From: Alkalihalophilus pseudofirmus OF4
GTDB lineage: Bacteria > Bacillota > Bacilli > Bacillales > Bacillaceae_D
Length of the DNA stretch: 64,000 nt
Assembly (NCBI RefSeq): GCF_000005825.2
Contig: NC_013791.2
Location: 930,001-994,000 of the forward strand
Reading direction: 5' to 3'
Part shown: positions 1 to 8,897 of the stretch, piece by piece
How positions within the stretch are numbered: position 1 is the stretch's first letter
How the letters are laid out: each line of letters opens with the position of its first letter
Program-made: the position numbers and the translations under genes
Notes under the pieces: model-generated
Databases searched by the model: none
The model's input: only the letters and a program-made list of their open reading frames with translations
What the model was told of the DNA's origin: nothing

Positions 1-43
1 GAGAAGTGACAATAATTTTGAATTGGATTAAACACAATAAAAA

Positions 44-67
44 AACGTAACCTTTAATGGTTACGTT
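44..67 (-). terminator. Rho-independent terminator of the two-component operon
   Basis: A perfect 9-bp inverted repeat (AACGTAACC / GGTTACGTT) with a 6-nt loop. On the minus strand it is followed by a run of T (the A run at 37-45). It lies just past the stop of the response regulator gene. Confidence 0.85.
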
Positions 68-86
68 AAATGTGAGATTAATTTGG

Positions 87-770
87 TTATTTTAGCTTGT
101 ATGAATATAACTTAGAGGGTCGCCCTTTTGTTGAATAGTTTAGATCTAACTTTATTTCATTATTTAGAGCAAGAAATTCTAAGTATTTTCGTATAGTAAT
201 TTTAGATATTTGAACATGCTTTTCTAATTCTTGTATTGTCAATGGACAAGGTGCTTCTTTTAATACTTTTCTTATAGTATTTAAAGTAATTGAATCAATC
301 CCTTTTGGCAACGGATTAAAAGTTAATTTCTTATTTTCTTCATTAATGTTTATTGAATCAATTATTGATTGATTCATAGGTTCTTTTGTATTGAACATAT
401 TGTAGCGTTTATAGTATGTTAGTAAAGATCTTTCAAAACGTTTAAAATCAAAAGGTTTGAGAATACAATCTACAACTCCTAACCGAAATATTTCTTCAAT
501 AATTTCTGGGCTGTCTGCAGCTGTTATCATAATTACATCAATTTTTTCGTTTTCTTTTCTTATTCTTCTTAATAATTCTAAACCATTCATCTTAGCCATA
601 TATACGTCAAGGAGAAGTAGTTCAATCTTTTTCATCCTAATTTTACTAAGTGCTTCTTCACCATTGGTGACTATATCTACCACAAAGAAAGAGTCTAGTT
701 TTTCTAGATAGCCTTGGTTAATACTAGCTACCATAGGGTCATCTTCAACAATAAGCGTTTTAATTTTCAA
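87..770 (-). CDS. response regulator, CitB/DcuR (CitT-like) family
   Basis: A 227-residue response regulator of the CitB/DcuR group that controls carboxylate uptake and metabolism. The N-terminal receiver domain (about 1-125) has the acidic pair near residues 10-11, the phospho-acceptor Asp at about 55 (LLLLDVYM), Thr 83 and Lys 105 (ILKPFD). The C-terminal part (about 160-225) is a helix-turn-helix region typical of this family. The start is TTG, preceded by a strong AGGGGGGA ribosome site. It lies 68 nt downstream of its histidine kinase gene on the same strand. Its likely target is the divergent tctBAC operon, by analogy with CitST and DctSR-type systems; the ligand cannot be read from sequence. 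Confidence 0.9.
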   Translation of the reverse strand: MKIKTLIVEDDPMVASINQGYLEKLDSFFVVDIVTNGEEALSKIRMKKIELLLLDVYMAKMNGLELLRRIRKENEKIDVIMITAADSPEIIEEIFRLGVVDCILKPFDFKRFERSLLTYYKRYNMFNTKEPMNQSIIDSININEENKKLTFNPLPKGIDSITLNTIRKVLKEAPCPLTIQELEKHVQISKITIRKYLEFLALNNEIKLDLNYSTKGRPSKLYSYKLK

Positions 771-838
771 TATAGTCCCCCCTAAAAAAGATTAAATACT
801 GAGTTAAAAATTTCTAAAGTTACACCTTATCATAAACA

Positions 839-2440
839 TTATTTTGGTATAGTTATAAAAAAAGAAGTCCCTTCCTCTAATACAGAATCAAATATTATAC
901 TGCCATTTAAAATGTGATTTATATGGTACTTAACTAAGTGCAAGCCAATTCCTCGTTCTTCACCCTTGGTAGAAAAACCTTTGATAAAGATGACGTCCTT
1001 TACCGAGGAGTTTATACCTGCTCCATTATCTTCCACAACTATTTTGATAGAATCTGGTGAATCAAGTATGGTGAGGTGAATCTCTCCGTTTTGAGTCTCC
1101 ACTAAAGCATCCATTGCATTTTGTAAAAGGTTACCTAATACTAATGCAATGCTATTAACGGGTATATTTTTGGGTAGAACCCCTAAATAGCTACCAGGAG
1201 TAAAGACAATATCGATATGTAGTTCTTCAGCTTGTTGAAATTTCCCTAATAATAATCCTGTAATCTTTGGTTCTTTAATTCTATCTTTAAAAAAGGTCAT
1301 AATTTCTTGCTGTTTATGTGTCGTCTGAGCAATGTAAGCGTGCACTTTATCATACTGTTTTAATTCAATTAAACCTGAAAGCGTTTGCAATTTATTCATA
1401 AACTCATGTGATTTTGCTCGTAGACCATCTATATATTGTTCCACACCAGTTAATTTATTTGCCATTTCTTGAACCTCAGTTATATCCCGAAATGTAACGA
1501 TCATTCCTAATTCTTTCTTGTTGTCTGATAAATAAGGATAATAATTTGCTAAAATAATTATATTGTTTACAAGTATCTCAATACTCTCTCCAGGACTAAT
1601 TTTGTTTATATAGGAAAAAATTGATTTAAAAACTGTAATTTCATCAACTTTTTTCCCTGCTAAGTATTTTTCAAGAGAGAGTAATTTTTGCGCTGACTTA
1701 TTAACGAGTATAATCCTCTGATCATTATCAATAGCTATGATTCCCTCACTCATCGACTCCAAAATAGCATCTTTCTCCCTAAATAAAGAGGCAATTTCAT
1801 TTGGTTCAAATCCATGTAAGACTTTTTTGATTCGTTTCGAGAGAATTATTGAAGCTAAAAAACCAATTAATAATGTCACAAGAATCCAAAAAAATAGAGA
1901 TTGTACATATTCTTTTGCAACGGCTGTTAAATTTGATTGGGAAATTCCAATTGAAATTACCCCTATTTGTTTATTCGTATTAGAATCGACAATCGGCACG
2001 AAAGTTCGTATTGTAGTACCTGATATACCTTTCGCTTTAGAAATATAAGTTTTACCATTTAAGGCTTCATTAATATCGTCACCTGTAATATGTTTACCAA
2101 TTAAATTGTTGTTAGGATGTGTGTATCTTAATCCTTCCTGATTAATTAATACCATGAAGATCTGATCACTTGTTGAAACCTCTTTTAAATAATTTTCATA
2201 TGAACTTTGAAGATTATTATTTTTTGGAGGTGCCTTAAGGGTCTCTTCTACAACGTCCATTTTTGAAAGGATTTGAGCTACCTTCAACGTATAATTACCA
2301 ACAGATTCTTCTACAGAATTATGCAAGATTGTATAGGTAGAAATACTTACAATTACAAGAGTTATAAAAGTAATAAGAGTTACGAAAAAAATTATCTTTG
2401 TTTGAAATGTAAGCCTGAATTTCTTATTAAATTTAAACAC
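839..2440 (-). CDS. sensor histidine kinase, CitS/DcuS family
   Basis: A 533-residue membrane sensor kinase. A transmembrane helix at about 12-35 and another near 175-200 bracket an extracytoplasmic PDC-type sensor domain of the kind that binds C4-dicarboxylates or citrate. A cytoplasmic PAS domain follows (about 220-325). The phospho-acceptor His lies in the motif KSHEFMNKLQTLSGL (about 348), typical of CitA/DcuS kinases. The ATPase has an N box (NLLQNAMDAL), a G1 box (DNGAGI) and a G2 box (GIGLHLVKYH). The start is taken as GTG at 2440, directly after an AAAGAGG element, which is close spacing, so the start is not secure. It partners the downstream response regulator. Confidence 0.9.
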   Translation of the reverse strand: MFKFNKKFRLTFQTKIIFFVTLITFITLVIVSISTYTILHNSVEESVGNYTLKVAQILSKMDVVEETLKAPPKNNNLQSSYENYLKEVSTSDQIFMVLINQEGLRYTHPNNNLIGKHITGDDINEALNGKTYISKAKGISGTTIRTFVPIVDSNTNKQIGVISIGISQSNLTAVAKEYVQSLFFWILVTLLIGFLASIILSKRIKKVLHGFEPNEIASLFREKDAILESMSEGIIAIDNDQRIILVNKSAQKLLSLEKYLAGKKVDEITVFKSIFSYINKISPGESIEILVNNIIILANYYPYLSDNKKELGMIVTFRDITEVQEMANKLTGVEQYIDGLRAKSHEFMNKLQTLSGLIELKQYDKVHAYIAQTTHKQQEIMTFFKDRIKEPKITGLLLGKFQQAEELHIDIVFTPGSYLGVLPKNIPVNSIALVLGNLLQNAMDALVETQNGEIHLTILDSPDSIKIVVEDNGAGINSSVKDVIFIKGFSTKGEERGIGLHLVKYHINHILNGSIIFDSVLEEGTSFFITIPK

Positions 2441-2598
2441 CCTCTTTCTTTTTGATGAGTAAATCCACTTTTTATAACTAAAATATATATTTTAAAAGTA
2501 TAATAAACAACTATTTTTTCTAAATTTTCTTATAATTTTAACTAGAGAGGGGGTAAAGTAAAGCTAATTACATTACATTTAGACGGAGGTGTGGTATC
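2441..2598. promoter_or_regulatory. divergent AT-rich promoter region, kinase / tctB
   Basis: A 158-bp, very AT-rich spacer between the kinase gene and tctB that must hold promoters in both directions and probably the response-regulator sites. I see TATAAT-like hexamers but no convincing -35/-10 pair or clear direct repeat, and no cre box. Confidence 0.4.
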
Positions 2599-3099
2599 AT
2601 GCCTAACATTATTTTTTCGTTATTAATAGTAGTTTTCTCTATGTTTTTTTTAATTCAGTCTTTAAAATTGCCAATTGGTACTAGTAGTAACATCGGTGCA
2701 GGTGCATGGCCTACCACTGTTTTATTGCTCTTAATGAGTTTGGGAATTATATTACTCGTCAAAAGTTCGAAAAAAATGAAAGCGCTTCAATATCGAGGAG
2801 AGGTGGAAACACAAGATCGGGGTGATGTAATAGAAATCAAGTTTCCTAGAATGCATCTAATAGTAACGCTTTTAATATTTAGTTACGTTTTATCGATAAA
2901 TATATTAGGCTTTTTAACTGCAACACCGTTTTTTATTTTTATATTAGCATTTTTACTTGGAATGAGTAATTGGATTAAATTAATAATTACAGCTTTAAGT
3001 AGTAGTTTTGTTATAGTTTATGTTTTTACAATTGTTTTAAATGTGCCTCTCCCTAGAGGGGTTGGAATTTTCAGGGCTTTTAGTCTATTAATTTATTGA
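2599..3099 (+). CDS. tctB: tripartite tricarboxylate transporter, small membrane subunit TctB
   Basis: A 166-residue integral membrane protein with about four hydrophobic segments (near 3-20, 35-55, 90-110 and 115-150). It fits the TctB family, the small and poorly conserved membrane subunit of tripartite tricarboxylate transporters. The N-terminal region with GAGAWPTTVLLLLMS is characteristic. It begins at an ATG 8 nt after GGAGGTG and is the first gene of the order tctB-tctA-tctC; in many Proteobacteria the order is C-B-A. Family assignment is supported mainly by the unmistakable TctA and TctC neighbours. Confidence 0.82.
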   Translation: MPNIIFSLLIVVFSMFFLIQSLKLPIGTSSNIGAGAWPTTVLLLLMSLGIILLVKSSKKMKALQYRGEVETQDRGDVIEIKFPRMHLIVTLLIFSYVLSINILGFLTATPFFIFILAFLLGMSNWIKLIITALSSSFVIVYVFTIVLNVPLPRGVGIFRAFSLLIY

Positions 3100-3127
3100 C
3101 TCTAGACTTATTGAGGGGGAGGTTAAA

Positions 3128-4630
3128 ATAACCAATCTACTAAATGGGTTTTTACAAGTATTAGACCCTATACACTTATTAATATTACTTCTAGCTGTAA
3201 CTATAGGTTTTTTAGGTGGGGCAATGCCAGGAATCAGTGGGGCTATGCTTGTAATTATATTGTTGCCGATTACTTATGGTATGGAAACTACCACAGCCTT
3301 TTTACTTTTGACAGGTATATATGCAGCAGCCGTTTTTTCTGGAATGATTAGCGCAATTTTATTCCGTACACCTGGTTCTCCTGAGGCAATAGCAACCATT
3401 TTCGATGGGTATCCTATGTCTAAAAATGGTGAACCTGGAAGGGCTCTAGGTATTGCTATTTTCAGTTCTGTAGCAGGAGGTTTAATAGGAGTAATCTTTT
3501 TAATCTTTTTGACCCCTTTATTAGCTGATTTTGCATTAAAATTTTCCTCCCCAGAATATTTTGCTTTAGCAGTATTAGGATTAACAGTTGTAGCATCACT
3601 TAGTGGAGGAGACTTACTAAGAGGCTTAATAGGCGTACTCATAGGGTTATTTATAGCGACAATTGGCATTGACGTGCTTTCTGGCAACACAAGATTCACA
3701 TTTGATTATCCTAATCTCATGTCAGGAGTTGGATTCGTACCTATTTTAATAGGACTCTTTGCCATCTCAGAAGTATTAAGAAGAACTAGAGAGGATCATA
3801 GAATAAAAAATAATGTACAAAAAGTAAAAACGAAAATCTTTGAAGCATTTATTTTAAAGAAAATAGCAGGAACAATAGCTCGTTCATCACTTTTAGGTGT
3901 TTTTGTAGGTGTTTTGCCAGGCGTTGGTGCAACAACGGCTGCACTACTAAGTTATAGCGAATCAGTTCGTTGGTCTAAGACCCCTGAAAAGTTTGGAACT
4001 GGTCACCCACATGGTATAGCAGCACCTGAATCAGCTAACAATGCTGCAGCAATGGGAGCTATGGTGCCACTATTATCTTTGGGCATCCCAGGAAGTGCAA
4101 CTACAGCCGTTATATTGGGAGCATTTATACTACATGGTTTACAACCAGGGCCAATGTTGTTTACTAATGAAATTAACTTAGTCTATACCATTTTTGCTGG
4201 ACTTATTATTGTAAACATATTGATCTTAGTATTTGCGAAGCCCTTTATAACAATGTTTTCTTATACTGTTAAAATATCTTACACGATTTTAGGACCAATT
4301 ATAATTATATTATGTATCATTGGGACATTTGCAGTGAGAAACTCAATGTTTGATGTTGGCATAATGTTGTTATTCGGCATAGTTGGATATTACCTAGAAA
4401 AGCTCAAGTTTCCGATTGCTACTATAATACTCGGGGTCGTATTGGGGCCTATGATAGAAGAAGAGTTCAGACGAACCTTACAAATTTCGGGCGGAGACTT
4501 TACAGTATTTTTCACAAGACCAATTAGTGCTACTCTGCTCAGTTTAGCATTTGTAGCGTTAGTGTTTCCTACAATTAAAAAATGGTTTATTAGTAATAAA
4601 AACAAAAATAAATCTAATATTAATTTTTAG
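3128..4630 (+). CDS. tctA: tripartite tricarboxylate transporter, large subunit TctA (apparent ATA start)
   Basis: The large permease subunit with about 12 membrane spans. Family hallmarks are the N-terminal MPGISGAM region, PGVGATTAALLSYSESVRW and the segment HGIAAPESANNAA. The first ATG in frame (3224) would remove the first 32 residues, which look genuine (LLNGFLQVLDPIHLLILLLA). Between the upstream in-frame stop at 3089 and 3224 there is no ATG, GTG or TTG in frame. The ribosome site GGGGGAGG (3115-3122) is followed 5 nt later by ATA (3128), giving a 500-residue protein, the normal family length. I therefore place the start at ATA; an ATG-to-ATA mutation or a base-call error is the alternative. 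Confidence 0.88.
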   Translation: MTNLLNGFLQVLDPIHLLILLLAVTIGFLGGAMPGISGAMLVIILLPITYGMETTTAFLLLTGIYAAAVFSGMISAILFRTPGSPEAIATIFDGYPMSKNGEPGRALGIAIFSSVAGGLIGVIFLIFLTPLLADFALKFSSPEYFALAVLGLTVVASLSGGDLLRGLIGVLIGLFIATIGIDVLSGNTRFTFDYPNLMSGVGFVPILIGLFAISEVLRRTREDHRIKNNVQKVKTKIFEAFILKKIAGTIARSSLLGVFVGVLPGVGATTAALLSYSESVRWSKTPEKFGTGHPHGIAAPESANNAAAMGAMVPLLSLGIPGSATTAVILGAFILHGLQPGPMLFTNEINLVYTIFAGLIIVNILILVFAKPFITMFSYTVKISYTILGPIIIILCIIGTFAVRNSMFDVGIMLLFGIVGYYLEKLKFPIATIILGVVLGPMIEEEFRRTLQISGGDFTVFFTRPISATLLSLAFVALVFPTIKKWFISNKNKNKSNINF

Positions 4631-4641
4631 GGGGAGATGCA

Positions 4642-5664
4642 ATGAATAAAAAATGGTTTATGCTAATTATTCTAGTTGTAGTAATGATGGCTGGTTGTAG
4701 TCAAGATGAAGAAGTGACTGGTGAGGCTGCAGAAACTGAAACAGAAGGGGTAATAAATTCAGATTCTAGCGAGACAGATTTCCCTACAAGATCTATAGAT
4801 ATTATTGCGGGGGGCGGACCTGGGGGAGGAACTGATACTTTTGCTCGTGCAGTTGCAAGAGAACTTTCGGATATATTGGATGTAAATGTAAATGTTGTGA
4901 ATCACCCTGGAGCAGCTGGAGCTATTGCAACACAAGAACTGATGAGCATGCCAGCCGATGGTTACACTGTTTTAGCTACCGTTTCGGATTTTCAGATTAA
5001 TATAGCTGCAAATCGAACAGAAAATTACCTTGAAGATGGGAAGGTTAGTTCATTAGCTAGATTTCATGATGATATGTACACTATTTTAGTTAAAGACGGA
5101 GAATTTGAAGATATTAATGCTTTTATTTCCAAAGCAACATCTAACCCTGGTAAAGTCACGATTGGTGGAACAGCGTCTTTAGGTATAGATGAATTGACAG
5201 TAAAAAGCTTTGAAAAAGAAGCGGGGATAAATTTGAATTATGTAGCTTTTGAGAATGCAGGACAAATGCATACTGCTCTTCTTGGTGGGCACGTTGATGC
5301 TTTATTAGAAGAACCAGGACCTGCTATTTCAATGATTGAGGACGGAAGTGCCAAAATGCTCTTGCTATTTGCAGAAGAGAGGTTAGAAGATTATTCGGAT
5401 ATTCCAACTACTGAAGAAATGGGATGGAACTTAACATCTGGGATGTCTAGAGGATTTGTTATGCGGTCTGAGGTATCTGACGGAATAAAAAATAAATTAG
5501 AAGAAGCTTTATTAGAAGCTCTTAATACCGAACGATATCAAGAGTTTGCTGAAAGTCAATTTTTACATTTGAAAGATGGCTGGTTGGGGTCGCAAGAATA
5601 TGAGACATTTTTAAACGATGAAGTTAATCATTATGAATCTATTTTCTTAGAGCTAGAGGAATAA
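4642..5664 (+). CDS. tctC: tripartite tricarboxylate transporter substrate-binding lipoprotein TctC (Bug family)
   Basis: A 340-residue extracytoplasmic solute receptor. The signal peptide ends in a lipobox (VVMMAGC, Cys about 19), so it should be a membrane-anchored lipoprotein. It is followed by an acidic linker rich in Glu, Thr and Ser. The Bug-type ligand loop GGGPGGGTDTFARAVA lies at about 57-72, and the second-lobe residues follow the usual order. It comes 12 nt after tctA with an AGGGGGA ribosome site. The family binds carboxylates, usually through one carboxyl group with ordered waters; the ligand here is unknown. The neighbouring dehydrogenase and enolase-superfamily enzyme suggest a hydroxy acid. 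Confidence 0.9.
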   Translation: MNKKWFMLIILVVVMMAGCSQDEEVTGEAAETETEGVINSDSSETDFPTRSIDIIAGGGPGGGTDTFARAVARELSDILDVNVNVVNHPGAAGAIATQELMSMPADGYTVLATVSDFQINIAANRTENYLEDGKVSSLARFHDDMYTILVKDGEFEDINAFISKATSNPGKVTIGGTASLGIDELTVKSFEKEAGINLNYVAFENAGQMHTALLGGHVDALLEEPGPAISMIEDGSAKMLLLFAEERLEDYSDIPTTEEMGWNLTSGMSRGFVMRSEVSDGIKNKLEEALLEALNTERYQEFAESQFLHLKDGWLGSQEYETFLNDEVNHYESIFLELEE

Positions 5665-5734
5665 TTAGTCGAAGTATTACCTCATACGTAATATATCATC
5701 TTGTACTAGGTAAAAGGATTGGAGGAGGTATGTA

Positions 5735-6655
5735 ATGTACAAGGTTTCAATAATTGGTGCAGCAGGAACACTAGGAGCTGCAATTGCCTATGATTTAGCA
5801 AGTAATATTGAAATTACTGAAATATGTTTATTAGATGTCAATGAAAAACTATTATTAAACCACTTATTGGACTTACAGAATGCTTTTCCTAATAAGGATA
5901 TATATTCTGGCTCATATGAGAATCTAAAAAATTCAGATGTAGTTGTTATTACGGCTGGTATACCAAATCGAAATGATGTTTCCTCACGTAATGAATTTCT
6001 AGAAGGAAATTTAAAGTTATTTAAAGAGTTTGGAAAGAAATTAAGTATCCACGCACCCGACTCAATAATAATAACGGCATCAAATCCAGTCGATATTTTA
6101 AACTATTACTTATATAAAGAATTTGGATTTAGTAGGCATAAGCTTATAGGATATACAATGAACGATAGTCTGAGGTTTGAATGGGCAATTAGAAAAGTAA
6201 TGAAATTAACTCCAACTGATTATGTTTTCAGTCCTGTTATTGGTGAACATGGTAGTAGTCAAGTACCTCTCTTTAGTCAAGTAGTTATCAATAAATTTTC
6301 TTCAACAGTTCCATATGATATTAAAGAAAAGATTCTTAATGAATTAAACGGATGGTTTCATAAATTTAACAAATTAAGTATTAATAGAACCACAGGGTGG
6401 ACAACAGCCAGAGGAATGGGTCAAGTAATAAACAAACTGTTATCTTTGCAATCTTCTACAATTATAGGGTCTGCTATTTTAAATGGGGAATATGGTGTAT
6501 CAAATGTAAGCTTAGGAGTACCCTTAACAATAAGTAATAAAGGCATACTTAGTATTGATGAGTGGGAGATATCTAAAGATGAAAGAGGGAAATTTGAAAA
6601 ATCTGCGAAGTTTGTTGACGATACGATAGAAGTATATCTCAATAGAGTGACTTAA
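5735..6655 (+). CDS. malate/L-lactate dehydrogenase-like 2-hydroxyacid dehydrogenase
   Basis: A 306-residue member of the LDH/MDH superfamily. The Rossmann motif GAAGTLGAAIA is at 8-18 and the Asp ending the second strand (CLLDV, about 34) indicates NAD rather than NADP. Catalytic residues are in place: a mobile-loop Arg (SSRNEFL), Asn in TASNPVD, the Asp-x-x-Arg pair in NDSLRF, and the catalytic His in GEHGSSQVP. The sequence around the loop and the pair differs from ordinary Mdh and Ldh, so the substrate may be another 2-hydroxy acid. It follows tctC by 70 nt and precedes an enolase-superfamily gene by 24 nt, so it probably oxidises something the transporter brings in. Confidence 0.8.
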   Translation: MYKVSIIGAAGTLGAAIAYDLASNIEITEICLLDVNEKLLLNHLLDLQNAFPNKDIYSGSYENLKNSDVVVITAGIPNRNDVSSRNEFLEGNLKLFKEFGKKLSIHAPDSIIITASNPVDILNYYLYKEFGFSRHKLIGYTMNDSLRFEWAIRKVMKLTPTDYVFSPVIGEHGSSQVPLFSQVVINKFSSTVPYDIKEKILNELNGWFHKFNKLSINRTTGWTTARGMGQVINKLLSLQSSTIIGSAILNGEYGVSNVSLGVPLTISNKGILSIDEWEISKDERGKFEKSAKFVDDTIEVYLNRVT

Positions 6656-6679
6656 ATTAAAAGGAGAGAGGGGAATTAT

Positions 6680-7801
6680 ATGAAAATAACAGATGTAGCT
6701 GTTGAACGTTATTTACAAATGGCTAATCCTGATATGGCACATGCAGAGGGGCATGAAATACTCATTATAAAAGTTCATACGGATACCGATATCACAGGAA
6801 TCAGCTTTATTGGCACGCCTGTTTTTTCTCACGGGGTAACTGGAGATATTGCTGCAACTTTGATTTCAAGGAACTTAAGAAACAACATTATTGGGGAAAA
6901 TCCTCTTTACACTGAACGAATATGGCAAAAATTATTTGAAGGACCTTGGAGAATAGGAATGAGGGGTATGATTAGGGATTGTATTGCAGCTATCGACTTT
7001 GCACTATGGGATATTAAGGGTAAAGCACAAAATTTACCAATATCTGATCTATTTGGCAATCATCGTGATCAAGTATTAACTTATGCAAATGTAGGTCATC
7101 AATTACCTCCTGAAAAATTAGGTGAGAAAGCCGTAGAATATGTTGAGAGGGGCCATACAGCAGTTAAAATTAGGGGGAGTAAAACCGCGGTCTCTATTAA
7201 AGAGTCTACAATGAGAGTTCAAGCGGTACGAGAAGCAATCGGGCCAGATATTAAACTCTTAGTGGATGTAAATGGTACATGGGATGCAGACACTGCTATT
7301 CAACAACTTAAAGCTTGGGAGCCTTATAACGTATATTGGTTGGAGGAACCAGTGGCACCTGAAGATATTCCTGGTTATATACGAGTCCGTGAACGAGCAG
7401 GTCATACTTATATTACAGGTGGTGAACAAAACGGAGGATTAAATGAATTTAGACAGCTAATAGACTCAAAAGCAGTAGATATTATACAGCCTAATGCGAG
7501 TGCGACTGGAGGAATTACTGAATGGTTAAAAATATATAATTATGCAACAGCATTGAATGTACCAGTCTCACCTTGGAATCTTCAACAAATTCATATCCCA
7601 TTAGCGGTAGGTTTATTTAATGTTAAATGGATAGAATACTTTACGCCAGATCGCACCTCCTTCCAGAATTCTTTATTAAAAGGTCCAATGTTTAAGGAAG
7701 TGAAGAGCGAAGAGGGTATTTTTCTGACAGCTTGTAATAAACCAGGTTTGGGCATTGAAATTGATGAAGATGTAGCAGAACGTACGCGAGTCTTAAAGTA
7801 A
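6680..7801 (+). CDS. enolase-superfamily enzyme (mandelate racemase / muconate lactonizing type)
   Basis: A 373-residue protein with an N-terminal capping domain (about 1-125) and a C-terminal barrel. Metal ligands appear as D196 (LLVDVNGTW), E222 (WLEEP) and E249 (TGGEQNGG). The general-base strand reads AVKIRGS (K163-x-R165) rather than the KxK of mandelate racemase. D267 sits in VDIIQPN, but where mandelate racemase has the dyad His the sequence reads VSPWNLQQ (W299), so the usual Asp-His base seems absent. A dehydratase or racemase acting on a sugar acid or hydroxy acid is likely; the exact reaction cannot be named. It is the last gene of the tct group and is closed by a strong terminator. 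Confidence 0.78.
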   Translation: MKITDVAVERYLQMANPDMAHAEGHEILIIKVHTDTDITGISFIGTPVFSHGVTGDIAATLISRNLRNNIIGENPLYTERIWQKLFEGPWRIGMRGMIRDCIAAIDFALWDIKGKAQNLPISDLFGNHRDQVLTYANVGHQLPPEKLGEKAVEYVERGHTAVKIRGSKTAVSIKESTMRVQAVREAIGPDIKLLVDVNGTWDADTAIQQLKAWEPYNVYWLEEPVAPEDIPGYIRVRERAGHTYITGGEQNGGLNEFRQLIDSKAVDIIQPNASATGGITEWLKIYNYATALNVPVSPWNLQQIHIPLAVGLFNVKWIEYFTPDRTSFQNSLLKGPMFKEVKSEEGIFLTACNKPGLGIEIDEDVAERTRVLK

Positions 7802-7817
7802 GCTTTTAATATGTGAA

Positions 7818-7857
7818 AAAGGAGTAGGGAAGAGTGAAAGCGCTTCCTTACTCCTTT
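7818..7857. terminator. bidirectional terminator between convergent genes
   Basis: A 15-bp stem with a single G-T pair (7818-7832 with 7843-7857). Convergent genes end on either side at 7801 and 7859. The 10-nt loop happens to include part of an AAGCGCTT string. Confidence 0.8.
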
Positions 7858-7858
7858 C

Positions 7859-8734
7859 CTATGAAAACAATTCTATAAACTTTCTCGCAGCCTTCGATAT
7901 ATAGCGGTCTTTCTGCCAAATTACACATGTTTGAGTAGTTGCTGAAAAATCATCAATTTTAATTGTGGCAAGATCTTTACTTGTAAAGTTAAACAATGCT
8001 GACTCAGGTAATAAAATAGCTCCTATACCAGCTTTAACAATTGAGAGTAATATTGTTGCGTCAGGAGATTCACAAATGTACTTAGGTTTAATTCCATGAC
8101 GCCTAAATTCATCTAATATAATTTCATAAATCCCAATTCCATTTACACGGTGCAGAGCAATGAGTGGATATTCTGAGATTTGGTTCATGGTGATAGAAGA
8201 TAAAGAAGAGACATCTGTCCAACTTTTAGGAACTATGAAGACAAAGGGGTCATTAGCTATTTCTATCATATTCACATTTTTATAATGCAAAGGCGATCGA
8301 ACGATAGCCAGCTCAATGTCTCTGCTTTCTACTAGTTCAGATAATTGGTGAGGGTCACCCCCTAAGATTTTTAATTTAACCTGCGGGTATAGCCTATGGA
8401 AGGTTTGAACTCTCTCGGGCAATTGATGGATGCACGTCATGACACATCCGAGAGATAATGTACCCCTCATTCCTTCGCCAGTCTCTCTAACTGCCCCTAG
8501 TGTTTCATCAAATGTGTTAAGAAGTTGAAGACCTTTTGAATAGAGAACTTCTCCAGCTTCAGTGACTTCTAGTTTTCGTCCATGACGAACCAAAAGTTTT
8601 GCACCAATTTCATGCTCCATTTTTTTAATTGATTGACTTAAAGGGGGCTGAGCCATATTTAATTTCTGAGCAGCCAGGGTAATTTGTCCCTCATCGACTA
8701 CCGTCACAAAGTATCGAAGTTGACGCATATCCAT
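7859..8734 (-). CDS. LysR-family transcriptional regulator
   Basis: A 291-residue LysR regulator. The winged helix-turn-helix at about 1-60 has the classic pattern (MRQLRYFVTVVDEGQ, then LAAQKLNMAQPPLSQSIKKM), followed by the linker helix and a two-lobed effector-binding domain from about 90. It belongs to the subgroup that includes CatR, BenM and other regulators of aromatic catabolism (PLSQ motif), but the effector cannot be inferred. It is divergent from the ThDP-enzyme operon and most likely controls it. A dyad in the shared promoter region (8793-8812) is a candidate binding site. Confidence 0.9.
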   Translation of the reverse strand: MDMRQLRYFVTVVDEGQITLAAQKLNMAQPPLSQSIKKMEHEIGAKLLVRHGRKLEVTEAGEVLYSKGLQLLNTFDETLGAVRETGEGMRGTLSLGCVMTCIHQLPERVQTFHRLYPQVKLKILGGDPHQLSELVESRDIELAIVRSPLHYKNVNMIEIANDPFVFIVPKSWTDVSSLSSITMNQISEYPLIALHRVNGIGIYEIILDEFRRHGIKPKYICESPDATILLSIVKAGIGAILLPESALFNFTSKDLATIKIDDFSATTQTCVIWQKDRYISKAARKFIELFS

Positions 8735-8792
8735 TACTTTTCACTCCTATCTATATGAAAAAAGTATATAATCAAGACTTTTTTTATATTAT

Positions 8793-8812
8793 TCATATAA
8801 TTTACCATATGA
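8793..8812. promoter_or_regulatory. candidate LysR-type binding dyad
   Basis: TCATAT and ATATGA form a perfect 6-bp dyad separated by 8 bp, with the interrupted symmetry usual for LysR sites. It lies in the 163-bp divergent spacer between the LysR gene and the ThDP-enzyme gene. Assignment is by position and symmetry only. Confidence 0.45.
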
Positions 8813-8865
8813 TAAGATGTAAAAGAAGTATAATTTAAAATATTCAGTTATTTAAACAAAAATAA

Positions 8866-8879
8866 TGTAAGCGCTTCAA
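8866..8879 (+). promoter_or_regulatory. cre-like catabolite-repression site before the ThDP-enzyme operon
   Basis: TGTAAGCGCTTCAA matches the CcpA consensus TGWAANCGNTNWCA at 12 of 14 positions, including the central CG. It lies 19 nt before the start codon, so a CcpA complex here would act as a roadblock or repress the promoter upstream. Confidence 0.6.
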
Positions 8880-8897
8880 ATAAAAGGGGGACTGAGA

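Noticed and set aside
2777-2790. cre-like TGAAAGCGCTTCAA inside tctB
   Set aside because: Only 12 of 14 positions match and it is within coding sequence; it could be an intragenic roadblock, but nothing else supports this.
3224-4630. tctA starting at the ATG at 3224
   Set aside because: It would remove a conserved first helix, and a strong ribosome site lies about 100 nt earlier, matching a 500-residue protein.
7834-7847. cre-like TGAAAGCGCTTCCT
   Set aside because: It falls in the loop and stem of the terminator between two gene ends, with no promoter, and the right half of the consensus is poor.
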